Below are positions 22,659 through 33,591 of a DNA stretch of 64,000 nt, one piece after another. Origin of the DNA: Corythucha ciliata. Taxonomy: Eukaryota; Arthropoda; Insecta; Hemiptera; Tingidae. The notes under the pieces were generated by a model. That model did no database searches, was not told where the DNA came from, and saw nothing but the letters and a program-made list of their open reading frames with translations. Both the position numbers and the translations under genes were made by a program. The stretch is from the NCBI GenBank assembly GCA_038030265.1, contig CM075937.1, positions 46,790,198-46,854,197 on the forward strand, given 5' to 3'. Numbering within the stretch: the stretch's first letter is position 1; every line of letters starts with the position of its first letter.

Positions 22659-23158
22659 NNNNNNNNNNNNNNNNNNNNNNNNNNNNNNNNNNNNNNNNNN
22701 NNNNNNNNNNNNNNNNNNNNNNNNNNNNNNNNNNNNNNNNNNNNNNNNNNNNNNNNNNNNNNNNNNNNNNNNNNNNNNNNNNNNNNNNNNNNNNNNNNNN
22801 NNNNNNNNNNNNNNNNNNNNNNNNNNNNNNNNNNNNNNNNNNNNNNNNNNNNNNNNNNNNNNNNNNNNNNNNNNNNNNNNNNNNNNNNNNNNNNNNNNNN
22901 NNNNNNNNNNNNNNNNNNNNNNNNNNNNNNNNNNNNNNNNNNNNNNNNNNNNNNNNNNNNNNNNNNNNNNNNNNNNNNNNNNNNNNNNNNNNNNNNNNNN
23001 NNNNNNNNNNNNNNNNNNNNNNNNNNNNNNNNNNNNNNNNNNNNNNNNNNNNNNNNNNNNNNNNNNNNNNNNNNNNNNNNNNNNNNNNNNNNNNNNNNNN
23101 NNNNNNNNNNNNNNNNNNNNNNNNNNNNNNNNNNNNNNNNNNNNNNNNNNNNNNNNNN
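22659..23158. other. Assembly gap, exactly 500 N
   Basis: A round 500-base N run, the usual placeholder for a gap of unknown size. ORFs drawn across it are not real. Confidence 0.99.
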
Positions 23159-23296
23159 TCACAAAAATCCTAGGGCTGCCAAAATCCAAGAAACATGATT
23201 ATTTACCACTGTATGCCATGGGCGGGCTATTGTGAAAGGCTCAGCTGAGTCAGTGGGCCACTTTTTGGCCAGCGAGCCCTCGGTTGGCCACCCCTG
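23159..23296. mobile_element. hAT-like terminus
   Basis: The sequence ends GGTTGGCCACCCCTG, the inverse of a CAGGGGTGGCCAACC terminal repeat as seen in hAT/SPIN-type elements. Inside it are GCCACTTTTTGGCCAGCGAG-type subterminal repeats. The other end would be in the gap. The next 8 bp (CTATTTCA) would be the target copy. Confidence 0.55.
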
Positions 23297-24734
23297 CTAT
23301 TTCATCAACGGCGGCCTACGCCTTGGCGTCTCTATTTGGCCGCAAATACAATATTTGGTGCTTAACTCCACTTCCCTTTCTTTGAAGCTCCTTGGTGAGA
23401 CCGTGCAGTTATCAAATTTATAATGATTCACATAGGCAACATTATGGGACAACAAAAAGAGATAATGACTCCGTACTGTCCATTATAGGTACTCCTTAAA
23501 AACGGCAAAAACTCATTATTTAGCCCTTACGTTGGTGGTAAGAGTAGGGCTCTTTTCCGCCATTGCGCCTCGACGCTAGCGCTGCGAGCCCAGTGCGCGC
23601 TCGCGGAAGCAATTGCCTTACCTGAAGGCATGCTTAAAAACGGATACTTTTGGTGGTTTTTTCACGCGTTTTTGCTTCTATCTCGGAAGAAAAAAAGAAT
23701 AATCCAGAACCAAGCAGGCCATTTGAAAGCTGACAAACAGTAGAAGTTTTTAATAATTTTTTACACTTCCTACGAGGGCCATAAAAGAATTGACAGCTGG
23801 CTGAAAGACATCTAAGAAGTTGTCTTTTCAGCAGCAATTTAAGCACTTAAATATTGATCGATTTAGAGATGAAAATATCCAATCCTACAGAGAATTTAGT
23901 GCTCTTTCCAATGGCTTCTTTTAAATTTCAATGAGACCATTTTTTCATCAGGTACAGACGATTTACTAAGGAAAACCGTGGGCACATTAAAAATTAGGAA
24001 AACCCCGATTATCTCCAACACCATCATAAGTAATCGGACCATGGTGTATAGGGTCATTTTGGATCCAAATGTGACCAAGAATCACCCATTTCATTTATGC
24101 CAGACTTTTCCGTTACACCCTGTAGTATTCGGTGTTCACCATTTCTATAATTGATTAGATTAACTCGAGATTACGAAATCACTATTCCCCTCCACCCTTG
24201 TTTGGTGTTTTCTTTAATCCAAGAACCTGTGGAAGCTCAATACTTGGTAAAGAAAAAAGGGCCTGACATGATATATGTTCTCGGAGAAATAAATGTCGTG
24301 CATTTATTGATGAGTGCAATGGAAGGAGAAGCGAAGAGGGCCTCTGATCCCTCCCGTATACACTGCCATGTACTGTTGAGGCGGCTACTCTTTCTGATGT
24401 CGCATTTTTCTCTTTCGGGCGATCTTTGTGGAAAAAAATTAAAAACAAAATGCATTTCGCATTCAAGATTTTACGCTGCTTCGTGCTAAAAGGCGTTTTT
24501 CATCAAAATCATATTTGTTTTAAATTTTGGATATAAAATTTCCGGGTTATGCTGATTTGAAAAATCAGCGACCCAATTTCCGCAAATTCTGTGCCATCAC
24601 CGGGTAAAAATATTTTCACGAAAACAAAATCCGTCAATTTTATGCAGCCGCAAAAGGTAAAATGGATTCGGCCATCTTCCCTCTCTCTTGCTCACTTGTC
24701 GTCCTCGTTAGCCTGTTTACTGACATAACACATT
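23297..24734. other. Intergenic; possible right end of a TA-target TIR element at about 24125
   Basis: No gene seen. About 23640-24125 ends GACTTTTCCGTTACACCCTG followed by TA. CAGGGTGTAAC ends with TA flanks are common in Tc1/mariner-like non-autonomous elements. The matching left end was not found. From 24130 to 24730 only short chance ORFs are present. Confidence 0.4.
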
Positions 24735-25551
24735 TTTTAAAGAAACAAAAGAAAAACAATTATTATAATGTTACATATCCAATTAATCTGCGTAATTTCT
24801 TACAAACCTGTGATAGAAATGTTACTACAATTTTATGCGGGGATATGAACATTGATATACTGAAAAGGGACTCTATCAACGAAGATTATGTGAATTTACT
24901 CTCAGAATATGGTTTTGTATCTTTTATAAATGAAAATACAAGAATTTCGAGTCAAAGAGCATCTTGCCTTGATCACGTATTCGTTAAAAACTGCTCCGCA
25001 CCTGTGCACAAAAGCCTTGTAGTTAAATTTGATATAACTGACCATTATGCCATTATGTTGCAGTCTAAGTGCGGGAGTAAAGGTAGATTTACGGACGCAA
25101 AGTTCTGAATTGTTAAATGTGGTATAGTTGACGGCCAAATATTTCGAAATTTGATTTCAAAGGAAAGTTGGAGTGATGTCTTAGGAAAAAAGGATGTTGA
25201 TTCTGCGGTTAATTCGTTCGTGGATACCGTGAATATTGCTGCGGAAGACGCTAGCAGAGTCCGCATTAATAGAGACGTTGGTAAATACAAAAAAATTAAG
25301 AAATGGGTTACTAGAGGTATAATAAATTCAATTAGAGTAACGGATCGTTTGTATAAAGAGTTGACTAAAGTCAAAAATCCCTTTTTTGAGAACTACTATA
25401 GAAAATATCGTAACATTCTAAACAACTGTATAAAAAAAAGCAAAGGTAATGTACGATAAAGCTAGGTTGGATTTGGCTGGTTTGGACTCCAAGAAGATAT
25501 GGGGTGTAATTAATGAAGTTTCTAATAGGCAGACTGCTGCAGTGTTAAGTG
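24735..25551 (+). pseudogene. LINE A, copy 2: endonuclease and linker
   Basis: The plus frame reads ILCGDMNIDILKRD, SCLDHVFVKN and ITDHYAIML. These are the APE endonuclease motifs around the catalytic Asp/Asn, the late Asp and the final DH pair. A stop at about 25107 and frame changes follow. The linker reads KKWVTRGIINSIRVTDRLYK, a CR1/L2-style block. The frame then breaks at 25551, where Gypsy element B has entered, and continues at 34558 in RT linker sequence. The 5' limit near 24735 is where recognisable endonuclease begins. Confidence 0.85.
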
Positions 25552-25556
25552 GTTTT

Positions 25557-25659
25557 TGTAATGATATTGAACCTTCAATACTAAAAACAACAGATGAGTT
25601 CTCATCATCTTTATATAATAATAAACATTCTACTTGTTCGGTTCTTGTGTGTCTTTATA
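25557..25659 (+). repeat. 5' LTR of Gypsy B
   Basis: Begins TGTAATGATATTG and ends GTCTTTATA, so the usual CA end has become TA in both copies. Contains TATATAATAATAAA, which could serve as TATA or polyadenylation signal. Confidence 0.88.
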
Positions 25660-25672
25660 TTGGCGAACGAGG

Positions 25673-26545
25673 ATGCCAAGACAAACCAGGAACAGTCGCG
25701 TAGAGCTCGATGAACCGGTCGAACAACGGCCCGTTCAAGATTATGTTTCCAAATTCAAGTTTCCAAATTTCGACGACGAGTTGGAAGATTGGAATTTCTA
25801 CATTCAGCGGTTTGAACTTGAACTGCTAAAAAATCAAATTCCCGCGGATGACAAGGTGCGTGGTCTTTTATTACTGTGTTCCGTAGGCCCAGCGCCTTTC
25901 AAACTTTTAGTTGAACATTTTCAACCCCGTAATGTTCAAGAAATTGGCTATTCTGGTTTGAAAAAACAGTTATCGTCCTTTTATAAAAGAGATGTACTAA
26001 TTTTTGCGTTGCGTCGAGAGTTTGCTTTGCGATTTAGACAGGACGGAGAAAGCGTAAAATGTTTTATTCGTGAGCTACGTTCTTTGGCAAATAAGTGTGA
26101 GTTCGGGAAGTGCTTGGAAGAACATTTAAGGGATCAGATCGTGATCGGCATCAACAATGATTCTTGGCAACACGATCTTATAGCTAAGCACCCGTCAAAC
26201 AACACAACTCTAGAGGAAATAGAAAATTCTGTGTTGCTTTTTGAGCAGGTATCCACCCACCAGCAAAGATTAAAGGATTTGGGAACGACGAGTTCGGCGA
26301 ATACCATTAAGCAGTCGGGTAAAAACAAACATACAAGGTGTCTAGAGCTCAAAAAAGGTCGCCATTGCTTTCAGTGCGGGAGTAGTGTACACATTGACAA
26401 GGTTTCCTGTCCAGCTACGGGGCAGGAATGTTTTCTGTGCAAACAGAAGGGTCATTTTGCAAGGACATGTCTTAAAACTGGTCGAGCTAAAATTAGCCCA
26501 AGTCAGACACAGTTCTGCATCTCGATCTGGAAGTTCACATTCTGA
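25673..26545 (+). CDS. Gypsy B gag
   Basis: The likely start is ATG 25673 (MPRQTRNSRVELDEP), because the earlier ATG at 25634 lies in the LTR. The capsid-like part has FDDELEDWNFYIQRFELEL near the N-terminus, a typical Gypsy gag block. Two zinc knuckles follow near the C-terminus: CFQCGSSVHIDKVSC (imperfect) and CFLCKQKGHFARTC (CCHC). The frame ends at 26545 and overlaps the protease frame. The role in the family is particle formation and RNA binding. Confidence 0.88.
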   Translation: MPRQTRNSRVELDEPVEQRPVQDYVSKFKFPNFDDELEDWNFYIQRFELELLKNQIPADDKVRGLLLLCSVGPAPFKLLVEHFQPRNVQEIGYSGLKKQLSSFYKRDVLIFALRREFALRFRQDGESVKCFIRELRSLANKCEFGKCLEEHLRDQIVIGINNDSWQHDLIAKHPSNNTTLEEIENSVLLFEQVSTHQQRLKDLGTTSSANTIKQSGKNKHTRCLELKKGRHCFQCGSSVHIDKVSCPATGQECFLCKQKGHFARTCLKTGRAKISPSQTQFCISIWKFTF

Positions 26546-26999
26546 GACAGATAGTGTGTGTGTCATTTCTAGAGGGCAGAAAGCAATGTTGGACGTCATC
26601 ATAAACGGTGTGAAGTTATCAATGCTGTATGACCCTGGTGCTTCACAAACGGTGATTGGAAAATCAACCTGGTTTAAGTTGGGGTCTCCTAAACTGAATA
26701 AAGCCTCTCGGAATTTAGTTTCTTACACTGAAGTACCCATTAAAACACTCGGTGAAGCTTTCGTGGCGGTAGAAGCATTCGGAAAATCGTACAAATTGAA
26801 ATTATGTGTCGTGGAATCAGATGATGTCCCTCTGTTTGGTTTGGATTGGTGTTTAAAATTCCAGTTGCCCCTACCTCCTGGAGCTAGAATTTGCAACGTA
26901 AAGAGGTCAGAAAACGACAACACTCTCAAATTACAATCAATTCTAGACGACCACAAAGAAATTTTTAGTCCAGGACTGGGTACAATCAAAGGACATTAG
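26385..26999 (+). pseudogene. Gypsy B protease
   Basis: The frame overlaps gag by 161 bp, suggesting a frameshift-expressed pol. The active site reads LYDPGASQTVIG, with Pro where Asp-Ser/Thr-Gly is expected. FGLDWCLKF further on is the ILG-type flap of the fold. A TAG at 26997 separates it from RT. The odd DPG and the stop suggest it is inactive. Confidence 0.75.
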
Positions 27000-27065
27000 G
27001 CCATCGTTCATATCAAAGAAGGGGCCGTACCGAAACTTTTCAAACCAAGGCCGGTTCCTTTCGCC

Positions 27066-27752
27066 TTGAGGGACAAGGTGGAGCTAGAGTTGGAACGGTT
27101 ACTCAAAGAAGGTGTTATTGACCAGATTGATACAACTCAGTTTCCGATAGAATGGGCATCTCCTCTCATCGTAGTTTTGAAACTTGACGAAATTCGTGAC
27201 AAACTACGAGGTGGGAAACAATTTTCGATCATAGATTTGAAAGACGTGTACCTTCAGATGGAAGTAGAGGAACGGTCCCGTCAGTATTTGGTAATTTCCA
27301 CATCCAAAGGGGTTTTCAGGTACAGACGTCTTCAGTTCGGGGTTAATTTCGCACCATCTCAGTTCCAAAAGACTATGGATAGCATTTTGGCTGGCATAGA
27401 TAACGTTTCGTGCTTTCTCGATGACATAATTATAACAGGGAAAACCTCGGCGGAACATATGACCAGTCTACGAGAAGTTTTAAGGAGATTAAAAGGAAGT
27501 GGACTAAAAGTCAAACCAGAAAAATGTAAGTGGCTCCAGGACTCAATAGTATATTTGGGTCATCGGTTTGACCAAGAAGGTATTCACCCAACGGAAGATC
27601 ACGTAAAAGCCATCAAGGATATGCCATCTCCCACCAATGTGACAGAATTGAAATCATTTTTGGGCGCTATCTACTTTTACGGTAAGTTTTTACCGAATTT
27701 ACAACCTGAGTGCTACGAGCTACATGCCTTGTGTCGCAAAGGAAAGGTCTAA
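27066..27752 (+). pseudogene. Gypsy B reverse transcriptase
   Basis: RT blocks: ELERLLKEGVIDQID, SPLIVVLK, FSIIDLKDVYLQMEVEE (first catalytic Asp), FRYRRLQFGVNFAPSQFQ and CFLDDIIITG (the YxDD box as FLDD). Between VVLKLDE and IRDKL about 25-30 residues are missing compared with other Gypsy RTs. The frame ends near 27752 at a shift into RNase H. Confidence 0.88.
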
Positions 27753-28418
27753 CACCCATGAAAAGACCTTCAACGAGCTGAAGGAAAAACTGTGTTCTCC
27801 GCAAACACTGGTTCATTATAAGGAGGATTTACTTCTGGTCCTTTCGGCTGACGCAAGTGAAGCTGGAATGGGCGGCGTTTTAGCAAATAGGTATCCGGAC
27901 GGAAGCGAAAGACCAATAGCTTTCGCATCACGAATTTTTAACAAAAGTGAGTCACGTTACTCGTCGATTGACCGCGAAGCTTTAGCGCTGATCTTCGCAG
28001 TTTCCAAGTTTCATCAATACATCTTTGGTAGACGTTTTATCCTCCGAACAGATCATCGACCCTTACTTCGAATTCTTGGGGAGAATTGCGAGATCCCGAA
28101 AATGGCTGCCAACCGTTGTCTCACTGGGCTCTGTCTTTGAGCTCATATCAATATACCGTTGAGTGCATTCCAGGAAAAGAAAACAAACCTGCAGACTTAT
28201 TGTCGAGACTCCCCATTGCAGACAGTAGCTTGGGTACATCATCTGGGGAAGATTGCGGGCGACTATTACACATCAAGTTAGACGAATTTCCTGTCACAAA
28301 AAGTCGGTTAAAGAAAAAAATTTGGTCTGGCGAAGAGCTCAGTTCAGTTTGCAGATCGCTTGAATGTGGCTGGCTAGAAAAAAAAAAATATAAGCCAGAG
28401 TATGAACACATACTATGA
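27724..28418 (+). pseudogene. Gypsy B RNase H and connection
   Basis: LVLSADASEAGMGGVLANR holds the first Asp, SSIDREALALIFAV the Glu, and FILRTDHRPLLRIL the second Asp. A shift near 28100-28138 moves to a second frame with YTVECIPGKENKPADLLSRL, the end of the domain. The connection runs to 28418. Confidence 0.85.
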
Positions 28419-28527
28419 GAAAAGGGATGAACTATCCATCGAAGAGGGGATTTTGCTCTGGAAAGGGCGAATTGTAATCCCTAAAGATCTAAGAAATGAA
28501 TTTCTTCATATACTCCATGAGGGGCAC
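28402..28527 (+). pseudogene. Gypsy B integrase, N-terminal piece before element C
   Basis: The frame reads a connection block and then LHEGH at the start of the HHCC zinc domain, where element C enters at 28528. The domain resumes at 33592. Confidence 0.85.
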
Positions 28528-28648
28528 TGTTATGAATCTGTTTCGACACATGTTTATGTTATTATTAAGGTTTTAAAAATACGATAAAATATAAAAAAGA
28601 TTTGTCAGTGTAGATCACTCAACTAACGCGCGTATTTAGTACATAACA
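28528..28648 (+). repeat. 5' LTR of Gypsy C
   Basis: 121 bp; TGTTATG start and CATAACA end form a 7-bp inverted pair. Confidence 0.92.
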
Positions 28649-28680
28649 ACTTGGCGACGCGGTGAAACTTTCATCTCGAC

Positions 28681-29547
28681 ATGGACCCTGAACAATTTCA
28701 GATTTTTATGAACGCCTTCACTCAGAATAACGAACACATTGCTCGGTCAATTTCGCTTCTCACGGACCGGAATCCTCCTCCCATATCGACGCCGCCACTG
28801 ACTAGTTCGTTCCAAACCTTCGATTCCGACAAGGAAGATTTCTGTCAATACTTTCATCGTTTTCAAAACTACCTACAGTTGCAAAATTTGTCGGACAACG
28901 AAGTCATTTGTAAGAGAATATTACTCAACAGCATTGGTCCCACCACTTATTCACTACTAGCTTCGCTAGCTGCCCCGTCACTTCCGTCGAACCTCGCGTA
29001 CAATGAGATAACTACCCTCCTCCAAAAACACCTGAGTCCCAAGAAAAACGTCCTACTTCAACGACACAAATTTCTCAATTGCAACCAATCGGAAAACCAG
29101 TCTATTTCCGATTATACCACACGCCTGAAACAATTTATCCCATCTTGCGAGTTTTTTTGTGAATGTAACAAGTCAGTCTCGGAAATTTTTCTCACGTCCC
29201 AATTCATTAGAGGCCTCAACAACTCATCTATTCGGGAGGCTCTCCTCGTAGACAATACAACCTCGTTCCAAGATATGGTCGACAAAGCCCTGGTTCTTGA
29301 AGCGTCAAAACGTGATAGTAAAGAAATGTCGCCATCCTCAATTTTCACGACTGAATCGCTCAACAAGATCACTCATCCTTCTCTGAGCTCCAGAAAGTCA
29401 ACCATTTCTCACAATGCTTCTAACCGGAACAGAAAAATGGATCTCGAGAAGCACGGTCTTCAAAATTCTTGTCTTCGTTGTGGCCGTGATAATCATTCTA
29501 CCGTCGAGTGTCGCACAGATAAATCAAAACTGTTCTGTCCCTTATGC
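28681..29547 (+). pseudogene. Gypsy C gag, interrupted in its second zinc knuckle
   Basis: Starts MDPEQFQIFMNAFTQ. The capsid core has FDSDKEDFCQYFHRFQNYLQ and KNVLLQRHKFLNC. The first knuckle is CLRCGRDNHSTVEC; the second begins LFCPLC at 29530-29547 and is cut there by solo LTR D. The coding sequence resumes at 30091 after the 4-bp duplication, in the same frame once D is taken out. Confidence 0.9.
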
Positions 29548-30086
29548 TGTAACGGTCCAGCGTATCCTAAGTCCTCAATTCGCCCAAAATATCAAAATTA
29601 ATAAATTAATAACCCTCCCCTTCGTCCCATCGTAAATTCCCAATACAAAGAAACCCCCCAATTCCCCGCCATCCCCAGCTGTGCGAATTGAGGGCAAAGG
29701 AAATTCGGCGGCGTGAGAACCTGCAGCGGTCAGCAGACCCAAAAATATATAAGCGGGTGCAACTCTGGACTCTCTCTCGCTCGTTCGCTCGCTTCGGTCT
29801 GGCTCGTCAACTCGTCACCACACGCTCGTCGCTCGGTCCAAGTCACCCACGCTGCTGCCCCTCCCCCCAGTCATCCTCCAAGTCACCCCATCCCGTGCCT
29901 AGTCTCCCGCGGTCCAGGTATTTGTGAATAAGTGTACAAATATTAAGAATAGTCGTGTCATACAATAAATCTAGTTAAGCCTCCGTGTCCGTCATTCTAT
30001 TAATCGTGCCCCTTCCCAGTCACCCTTTTCCCCGGTTTCCCTTCCTGTGCGGGCCTAACGAGCCACCCTCGTTTGCAACCGTTACA
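29548..30086 (+). mobile_element. Solo LTR D, 539 bp, inserted in gag of Gypsy C
   Basis: TGTAACGG at the start and CCGTTACA at the end are perfect inverses, and ATGC stands on both sides (29544-29547 and 30087-30090). A TATA-like ATATATAAG at about 29743 is followed by a CTCTCTC-rich start region. A polyadenylation signal AATAAA lies near 29966. This is the layout of a U3-R-U5 LTR left after recombination between two LTRs. A 4-bp target fits Gypsy or Pao elements. It matches none of the other LTRs here. Confidence 0.9.
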
Positions 30087-30570
30087 ATGCCAACGTTCCG
30101 GACACGTTAAAAAAGTGTACCTCACGACACTTCGAAAACAGCACGCTCGCTACAATGTTAAAAACCTTGAGAACTCTGATATAGAATTTAATAGTTCCCC
30201 TACAACAGAGGATGACGCCGAATATTTCCAATTCAACAGCACCGTTGAAGTTTACAATAATGATGTCATATTCACGGGAAACACTGAAAAGTACGTGGTA
30301 ACTTTTCACCTTGAAGGAAAAGAACAAATATTTGAAGTCGATTCTGGCGCAGGACTCACCCTTCTACCGAAATGTGACTACGAAAGACTCAACCTCCAAT
30401 GCCCAATACGCACATCGTCCGTCCGCTTCCGTTCTTATACGGCTGGAACATTCGATCCACTTGGAGTCTGCTTCGTCACGGCCGAATTTAATAATAAAAA
30501 ATCCAGGGAGCCGCTTTTCATCGTTCCCGATCGTTTCACCCCGCTCTTAGGAAGGGCTTGGATTCGTTGA
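30087..30570 (+). pseudogene. Gypsy C end of gag and aspartic protease
   Basis: Starts with the remainder of the split knuckle (GHVKKVYL; the last Cys is now Tyr). The protease has IFEVDSGAGLTLLPK, with the catalytic DSGA at about 30340-30351, and ends TPLLGRAWIR, the usual ILGR block. A stop at 30568-30570 and frame changes to 30836 separate it from RT. Confidence 0.88.
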
Positions 30571-31726
30571 ACCAAATCGATAAAAATTCTTGACAAACTG
30601 TTAACTCTGTTGACATTTCTTCAACTATTAAAGAAATTGAACGTTCTTTTGCAGATATTTTTGAGCCTAAAGTAGGATGCATCCCAAATTTCACTTGCTC
30701 CCTCCGACTGCGAGAAAATGCAAAACCAGTTTTCGTCAAAGAACGACCAGTCCCTTATGCACTAAAACAGAAGGTTGAAAAAGAACTTGACGATCTGGAA
30801 CGGGATGGTATCATACAACAAACTGAACATAGCGATTGGGGTCCCCGCTCGTCGTAATACCAAAGCCAGACGGAAATGTAAGGTTATGTGTCGACTATAA
30901 AGTAGCCGTTAACCCTCAGTTACAGGCTTCCCACTACCCTATTCCCAGAATAGATGACACGTTGCATAAACTAAGAAATGCCTCTTTTTTTTGCACGCTC
31001 GATCTTTATAAAGCATATCTGCACGTTCAAGTTGACGACAACACAAGTGAAGTACAGACTATTTCTTCCCATCGAGGCACTTACAGGGTGAGGAGACTCA
31101 ATTTCGGTATCAAAAATGCGCCAAGTGAATTTCACAGGATACTTTCCCAAGTACTCCGAGGTCTGGAAGGTATCACATGGTACTTCGACGGCCTTACAGT
31201 TTTTGGAAAAACCTTCCATGAATGTCGTTCCAACCTGTTAAAAGTTTTACAACGTCTGAAACAGAATAATATGCACTTGAATCGTCGAAAATGCCATTTC
31301 TTTAAGACAGAAATATCTTATTTAGGCTACATAATCAAACATAATAGCATCTCCAAGTGTCCAAAAAAAGTAGAAGCAATTACTCAAATTGCGCGTCCTC
31401 AAAACGCCGAAGAGGTAAAAAGATTTCTGGGAACGATAACATATTATTCTAAATTCATTCCGAACGTTTCTTCAATAACGTTTCCATTGCGATGTCTTCT
31501 GAAGAAACATCAGCGCTTCACGTGGACTAGCGCATGTGACTTCGCCTTCCAAACATTAAAAGACGAAATTTCTCGCGAAAGGGTTCTCGTTCCGTTCGAT
31601 CCAGAACTACCGATTACACTGGCTTGTGATGCTAGTCCGACAGGCGTCGCAGGCGTCTTAATCCCACATCATAGACGGCACGGAACGACCCATAGCATAC
31701 ACATCACGTTCTCTAACTGCTGCTGA
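30571..31726 (+). pseudogene. Gypsy C reverse transcriptase with altered catalytic box
   Basis: 30571-30835 reads the RT approach region in shifting frames. From 30836 the frame is open: SPLVVIPKPDGNVRLCVDYK, FFCTLDLYKAYLHVQVDD (first Asp), VRRLNFGIKNAPSEFHRIL, then TWYFDGLTVFG near 31180-31195, where YxDD has become Y-F-D-G. The connection has EEVKRFLGTITYYSKFIPN. The RNase H start TLACDASPTGVAGVLIP comes before the stop at 31726. The second catalytic Asp is lost, so it cannot polymerise. Confidence 0.9.
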
Positions 31727-31742
31727 AACGAATTATAGTCAG

Positions 31743-32017
31743 TTGGATCGAGAAGCCGTCGCGATAATATTCTCGATTACCAAATTTTTTCACTACCTCT
31801 ATGGTCGATCGTTCACCCTCATTACGGATAACGCCGCTCTCACCCGTATTTTCCACCAAAATTCAAAATTACCAGCGATCACCAGCACAAGACTTCGACG
31901 GTATGCGACATTCCTCCAAATTTCGACTATACAATCCAGCATAGGAAGGGAGAAGAACATTCAAACGCCGATTTCCTGTCTCGCTCAACGTCACGCACAG
32001 ACTCTTTCACTGCTGAC
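31743..32017 (+). pseudogene. Gypsy C RNase H, C-terminal part
   Basis: In another frame: LDREAVAIIFSITKFFHYLY (Glu) and FTLITDNAALTRIFHQN (Asp, with N for H in TDH). It follows the first Asp block by a frameshift near 31726. Confidence 0.82.
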
Positions 32018-32989
32018 ATGGCTATGGACATGGAACTACGCGATTTGAATAATCAAGTCGTACATCAAATTTCAACTCCCTCTCTTACTTTCGATTCTCT
32101 GAAAAGTGAAACTTCGAACGACGCTTTCCTCATTCGGCTCAAAAATGATTTATTGACTGGGAAGAATAGAGATCCCGCTTACTCTCTTCAAGACGGTGTT
32201 ATTTTTTGGTACAATCGCATTGTTATCCCCGAAAAATTACACACGGCGGTTCTCAATGAATTACATCACACACACGTTGGGATCGTGAAAATGAAACAAT
32301 TAGCCAGACGGTATTGTCACTGGAAAAACATAGACAAGGACATCGAAAAACTAGTTAGTTCGTGCGCAGACTGTGCACTCATTAAAAAAAATCCGGCTAA
32401 GGCACCTCTGCACCATTGGGAAGATCCCAACGAGAATTTCGATCGAGTCCATGTTGACTACGCTGGTCCTGTCGACGGTTGCCATCTTCTTGTTCTAGTC
32501 GATGCTAAATCAAAATGGCCTGAAATTCGAATGTGTCAAGATTATCCATCGTCTCATTCCACTATACAGCTGCTTTCAGATATTTTTGCGCTTCATGGTT
32601 TTCCCCGAGTTCTCGTATCCGATAATGCGTCGATCTTCAAAAGCGAGCTTTTCTCAAAGTTCTGCTCGGCACACGGGATTCTTCAAAAGTTTACCGCTCC
32701 AGGTCATCCTGCCACGAATGGGCTTGTTGAGCGTCAGATCCAAACAATCAAAAATAAACTCAATGCAATGAAGACTTCTACTCTACCATTGCGATCCAAA
32801 GTCAGAGAAATCATGCTGAAGCTCCGAGCAACCCCACTAGCAGACGGTATAAGCCCTGCCGAAGCCTACCTTGGGCGGAAAGTACGTTTGAAACTGGATG
32901 CGATATTACCTCACAAAGAGGATTCGAAGCCTCTAAGACTACCTGGAGTCCGTCAATTTCAAGTAGGATATAGAATTCAAGCTAGGTAG
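32018..32989 (+). pseudogene. Gypsy C integrase
   Basis: Open for 323 codons. Zinc domain: HHTHVGIVKMKQLARR through CADCALIK. Catalytic core: FDRVHVDYAGPVDG (first Asp), FPRVLVSDNASIFKS (second Asp) and HPATNGLVERQIQTIK (Glu), the D,D-35-E pattern, all residues present. The C-terminal domain breaks at 32987-32989 and continues in other frames to about 33470. Confidence 0.9.
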
Positions 32990-33465
32990 TACTCGGATAA
33001 ACAGAACACATGGAGATTTGGAATAGTGGTAGCGAAATTGGGACATCTTCACTACAGCATTGAACTTGACAATGGTCATACAATTAAAAGGCACGTCGAC
33101 CAAATTAGGAGCAGTCAAGTTCCAAAAAAATGTTTCGCGACAGAAAAACAACCCTCTCAAGTGGAACCTGAAGAGGAGGCAGTAGTGTGGTTTCATAGGA
33201 ACCACAATCCGCAGCCTCCTCCTACCGAGCAGGAAGTGCAAGATGAGCATTCTCCGGTATGCGAGGAAAGTACACAGGATCCGCCATTGCACCCTACCAC
33301 TAGCCACACCGAAAGAGTCCAACACGACTCCTCGCCACGTTAAAAACTCCGGTCTCCAAGAAGAGGAAACCGATTCTCTCAGAAGGTCTCAACGAATTCG
33401 AAGAAGACCTAATTACTTGAACGACTACGATTGTAGCAAAGTGGAACATATTAAGCCCGGGAGAA
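32990..33465 (+). pseudogene. Gypsy C integrase C-terminal domain and tail
   Basis: The frame at 33026 reads LDNGHTIKRHVDQIR, the end of a Gypsy integrase C-domain, then an acidic Pro-rich tail. A frame at about 33360-33420 ends LRRSQRIRRRPNYLNDY, the usual closing block. The 3' LTR begins at 33466. Confidence 0.8.
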
Positions 33466-33586
33466 TGTTATGAATCTGTTTCGACACATGTTTATGTTAT
33501 TATTAAGGTTTTAAAAATACGATAAAATATAAAAAAGATTTGTCAGAGTAGATCACTCAACTAACGCGCGTATTTAGTACATAACA
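33466..33586 (+). repeat. 3' LTR of Gypsy C
   Basis: Preceded by the purine-rich CCCGGGAGAA. One base differs from the 5' LTR. Confidence 0.92.
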
Positions 33587-33591
33587 GGCAC

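Larger units (their letters stand above)
28528..33586 (+). mobile_element. Ty3/Gypsy element C, inserted in element B
   Basis: 121-bp LTRs at 28528-28648 and 33466-33586 begin TGTTATGAATCTG and end TACATAACA; I see one difference between them (GTCAGTGTAG against GTCAGAGTAG). GGCAC is duplicated at 28523-28527 and 33587-33591. Primer site TTGGCGACGCGG starts near 28651. Gene order is gag, protease, RT, RNase H, integrase. Solo LTR D interrupts gag at 29548-30086. C is related to B in type but is a separate family. Confidence 0.94.

Noticed and set aside
22467..23235. Long ORFs across the first gap
   Set aside because: They are open only because N codons are not stops.
25557..25659. A 100-bp target duplication or assembly overlap flanking Gypsy B
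   Set aside because: It starts with TG, is followed by a primer site, its partner is preceded by a purine tract, and GTTTT flanks both outer ends, so these are LTRs.
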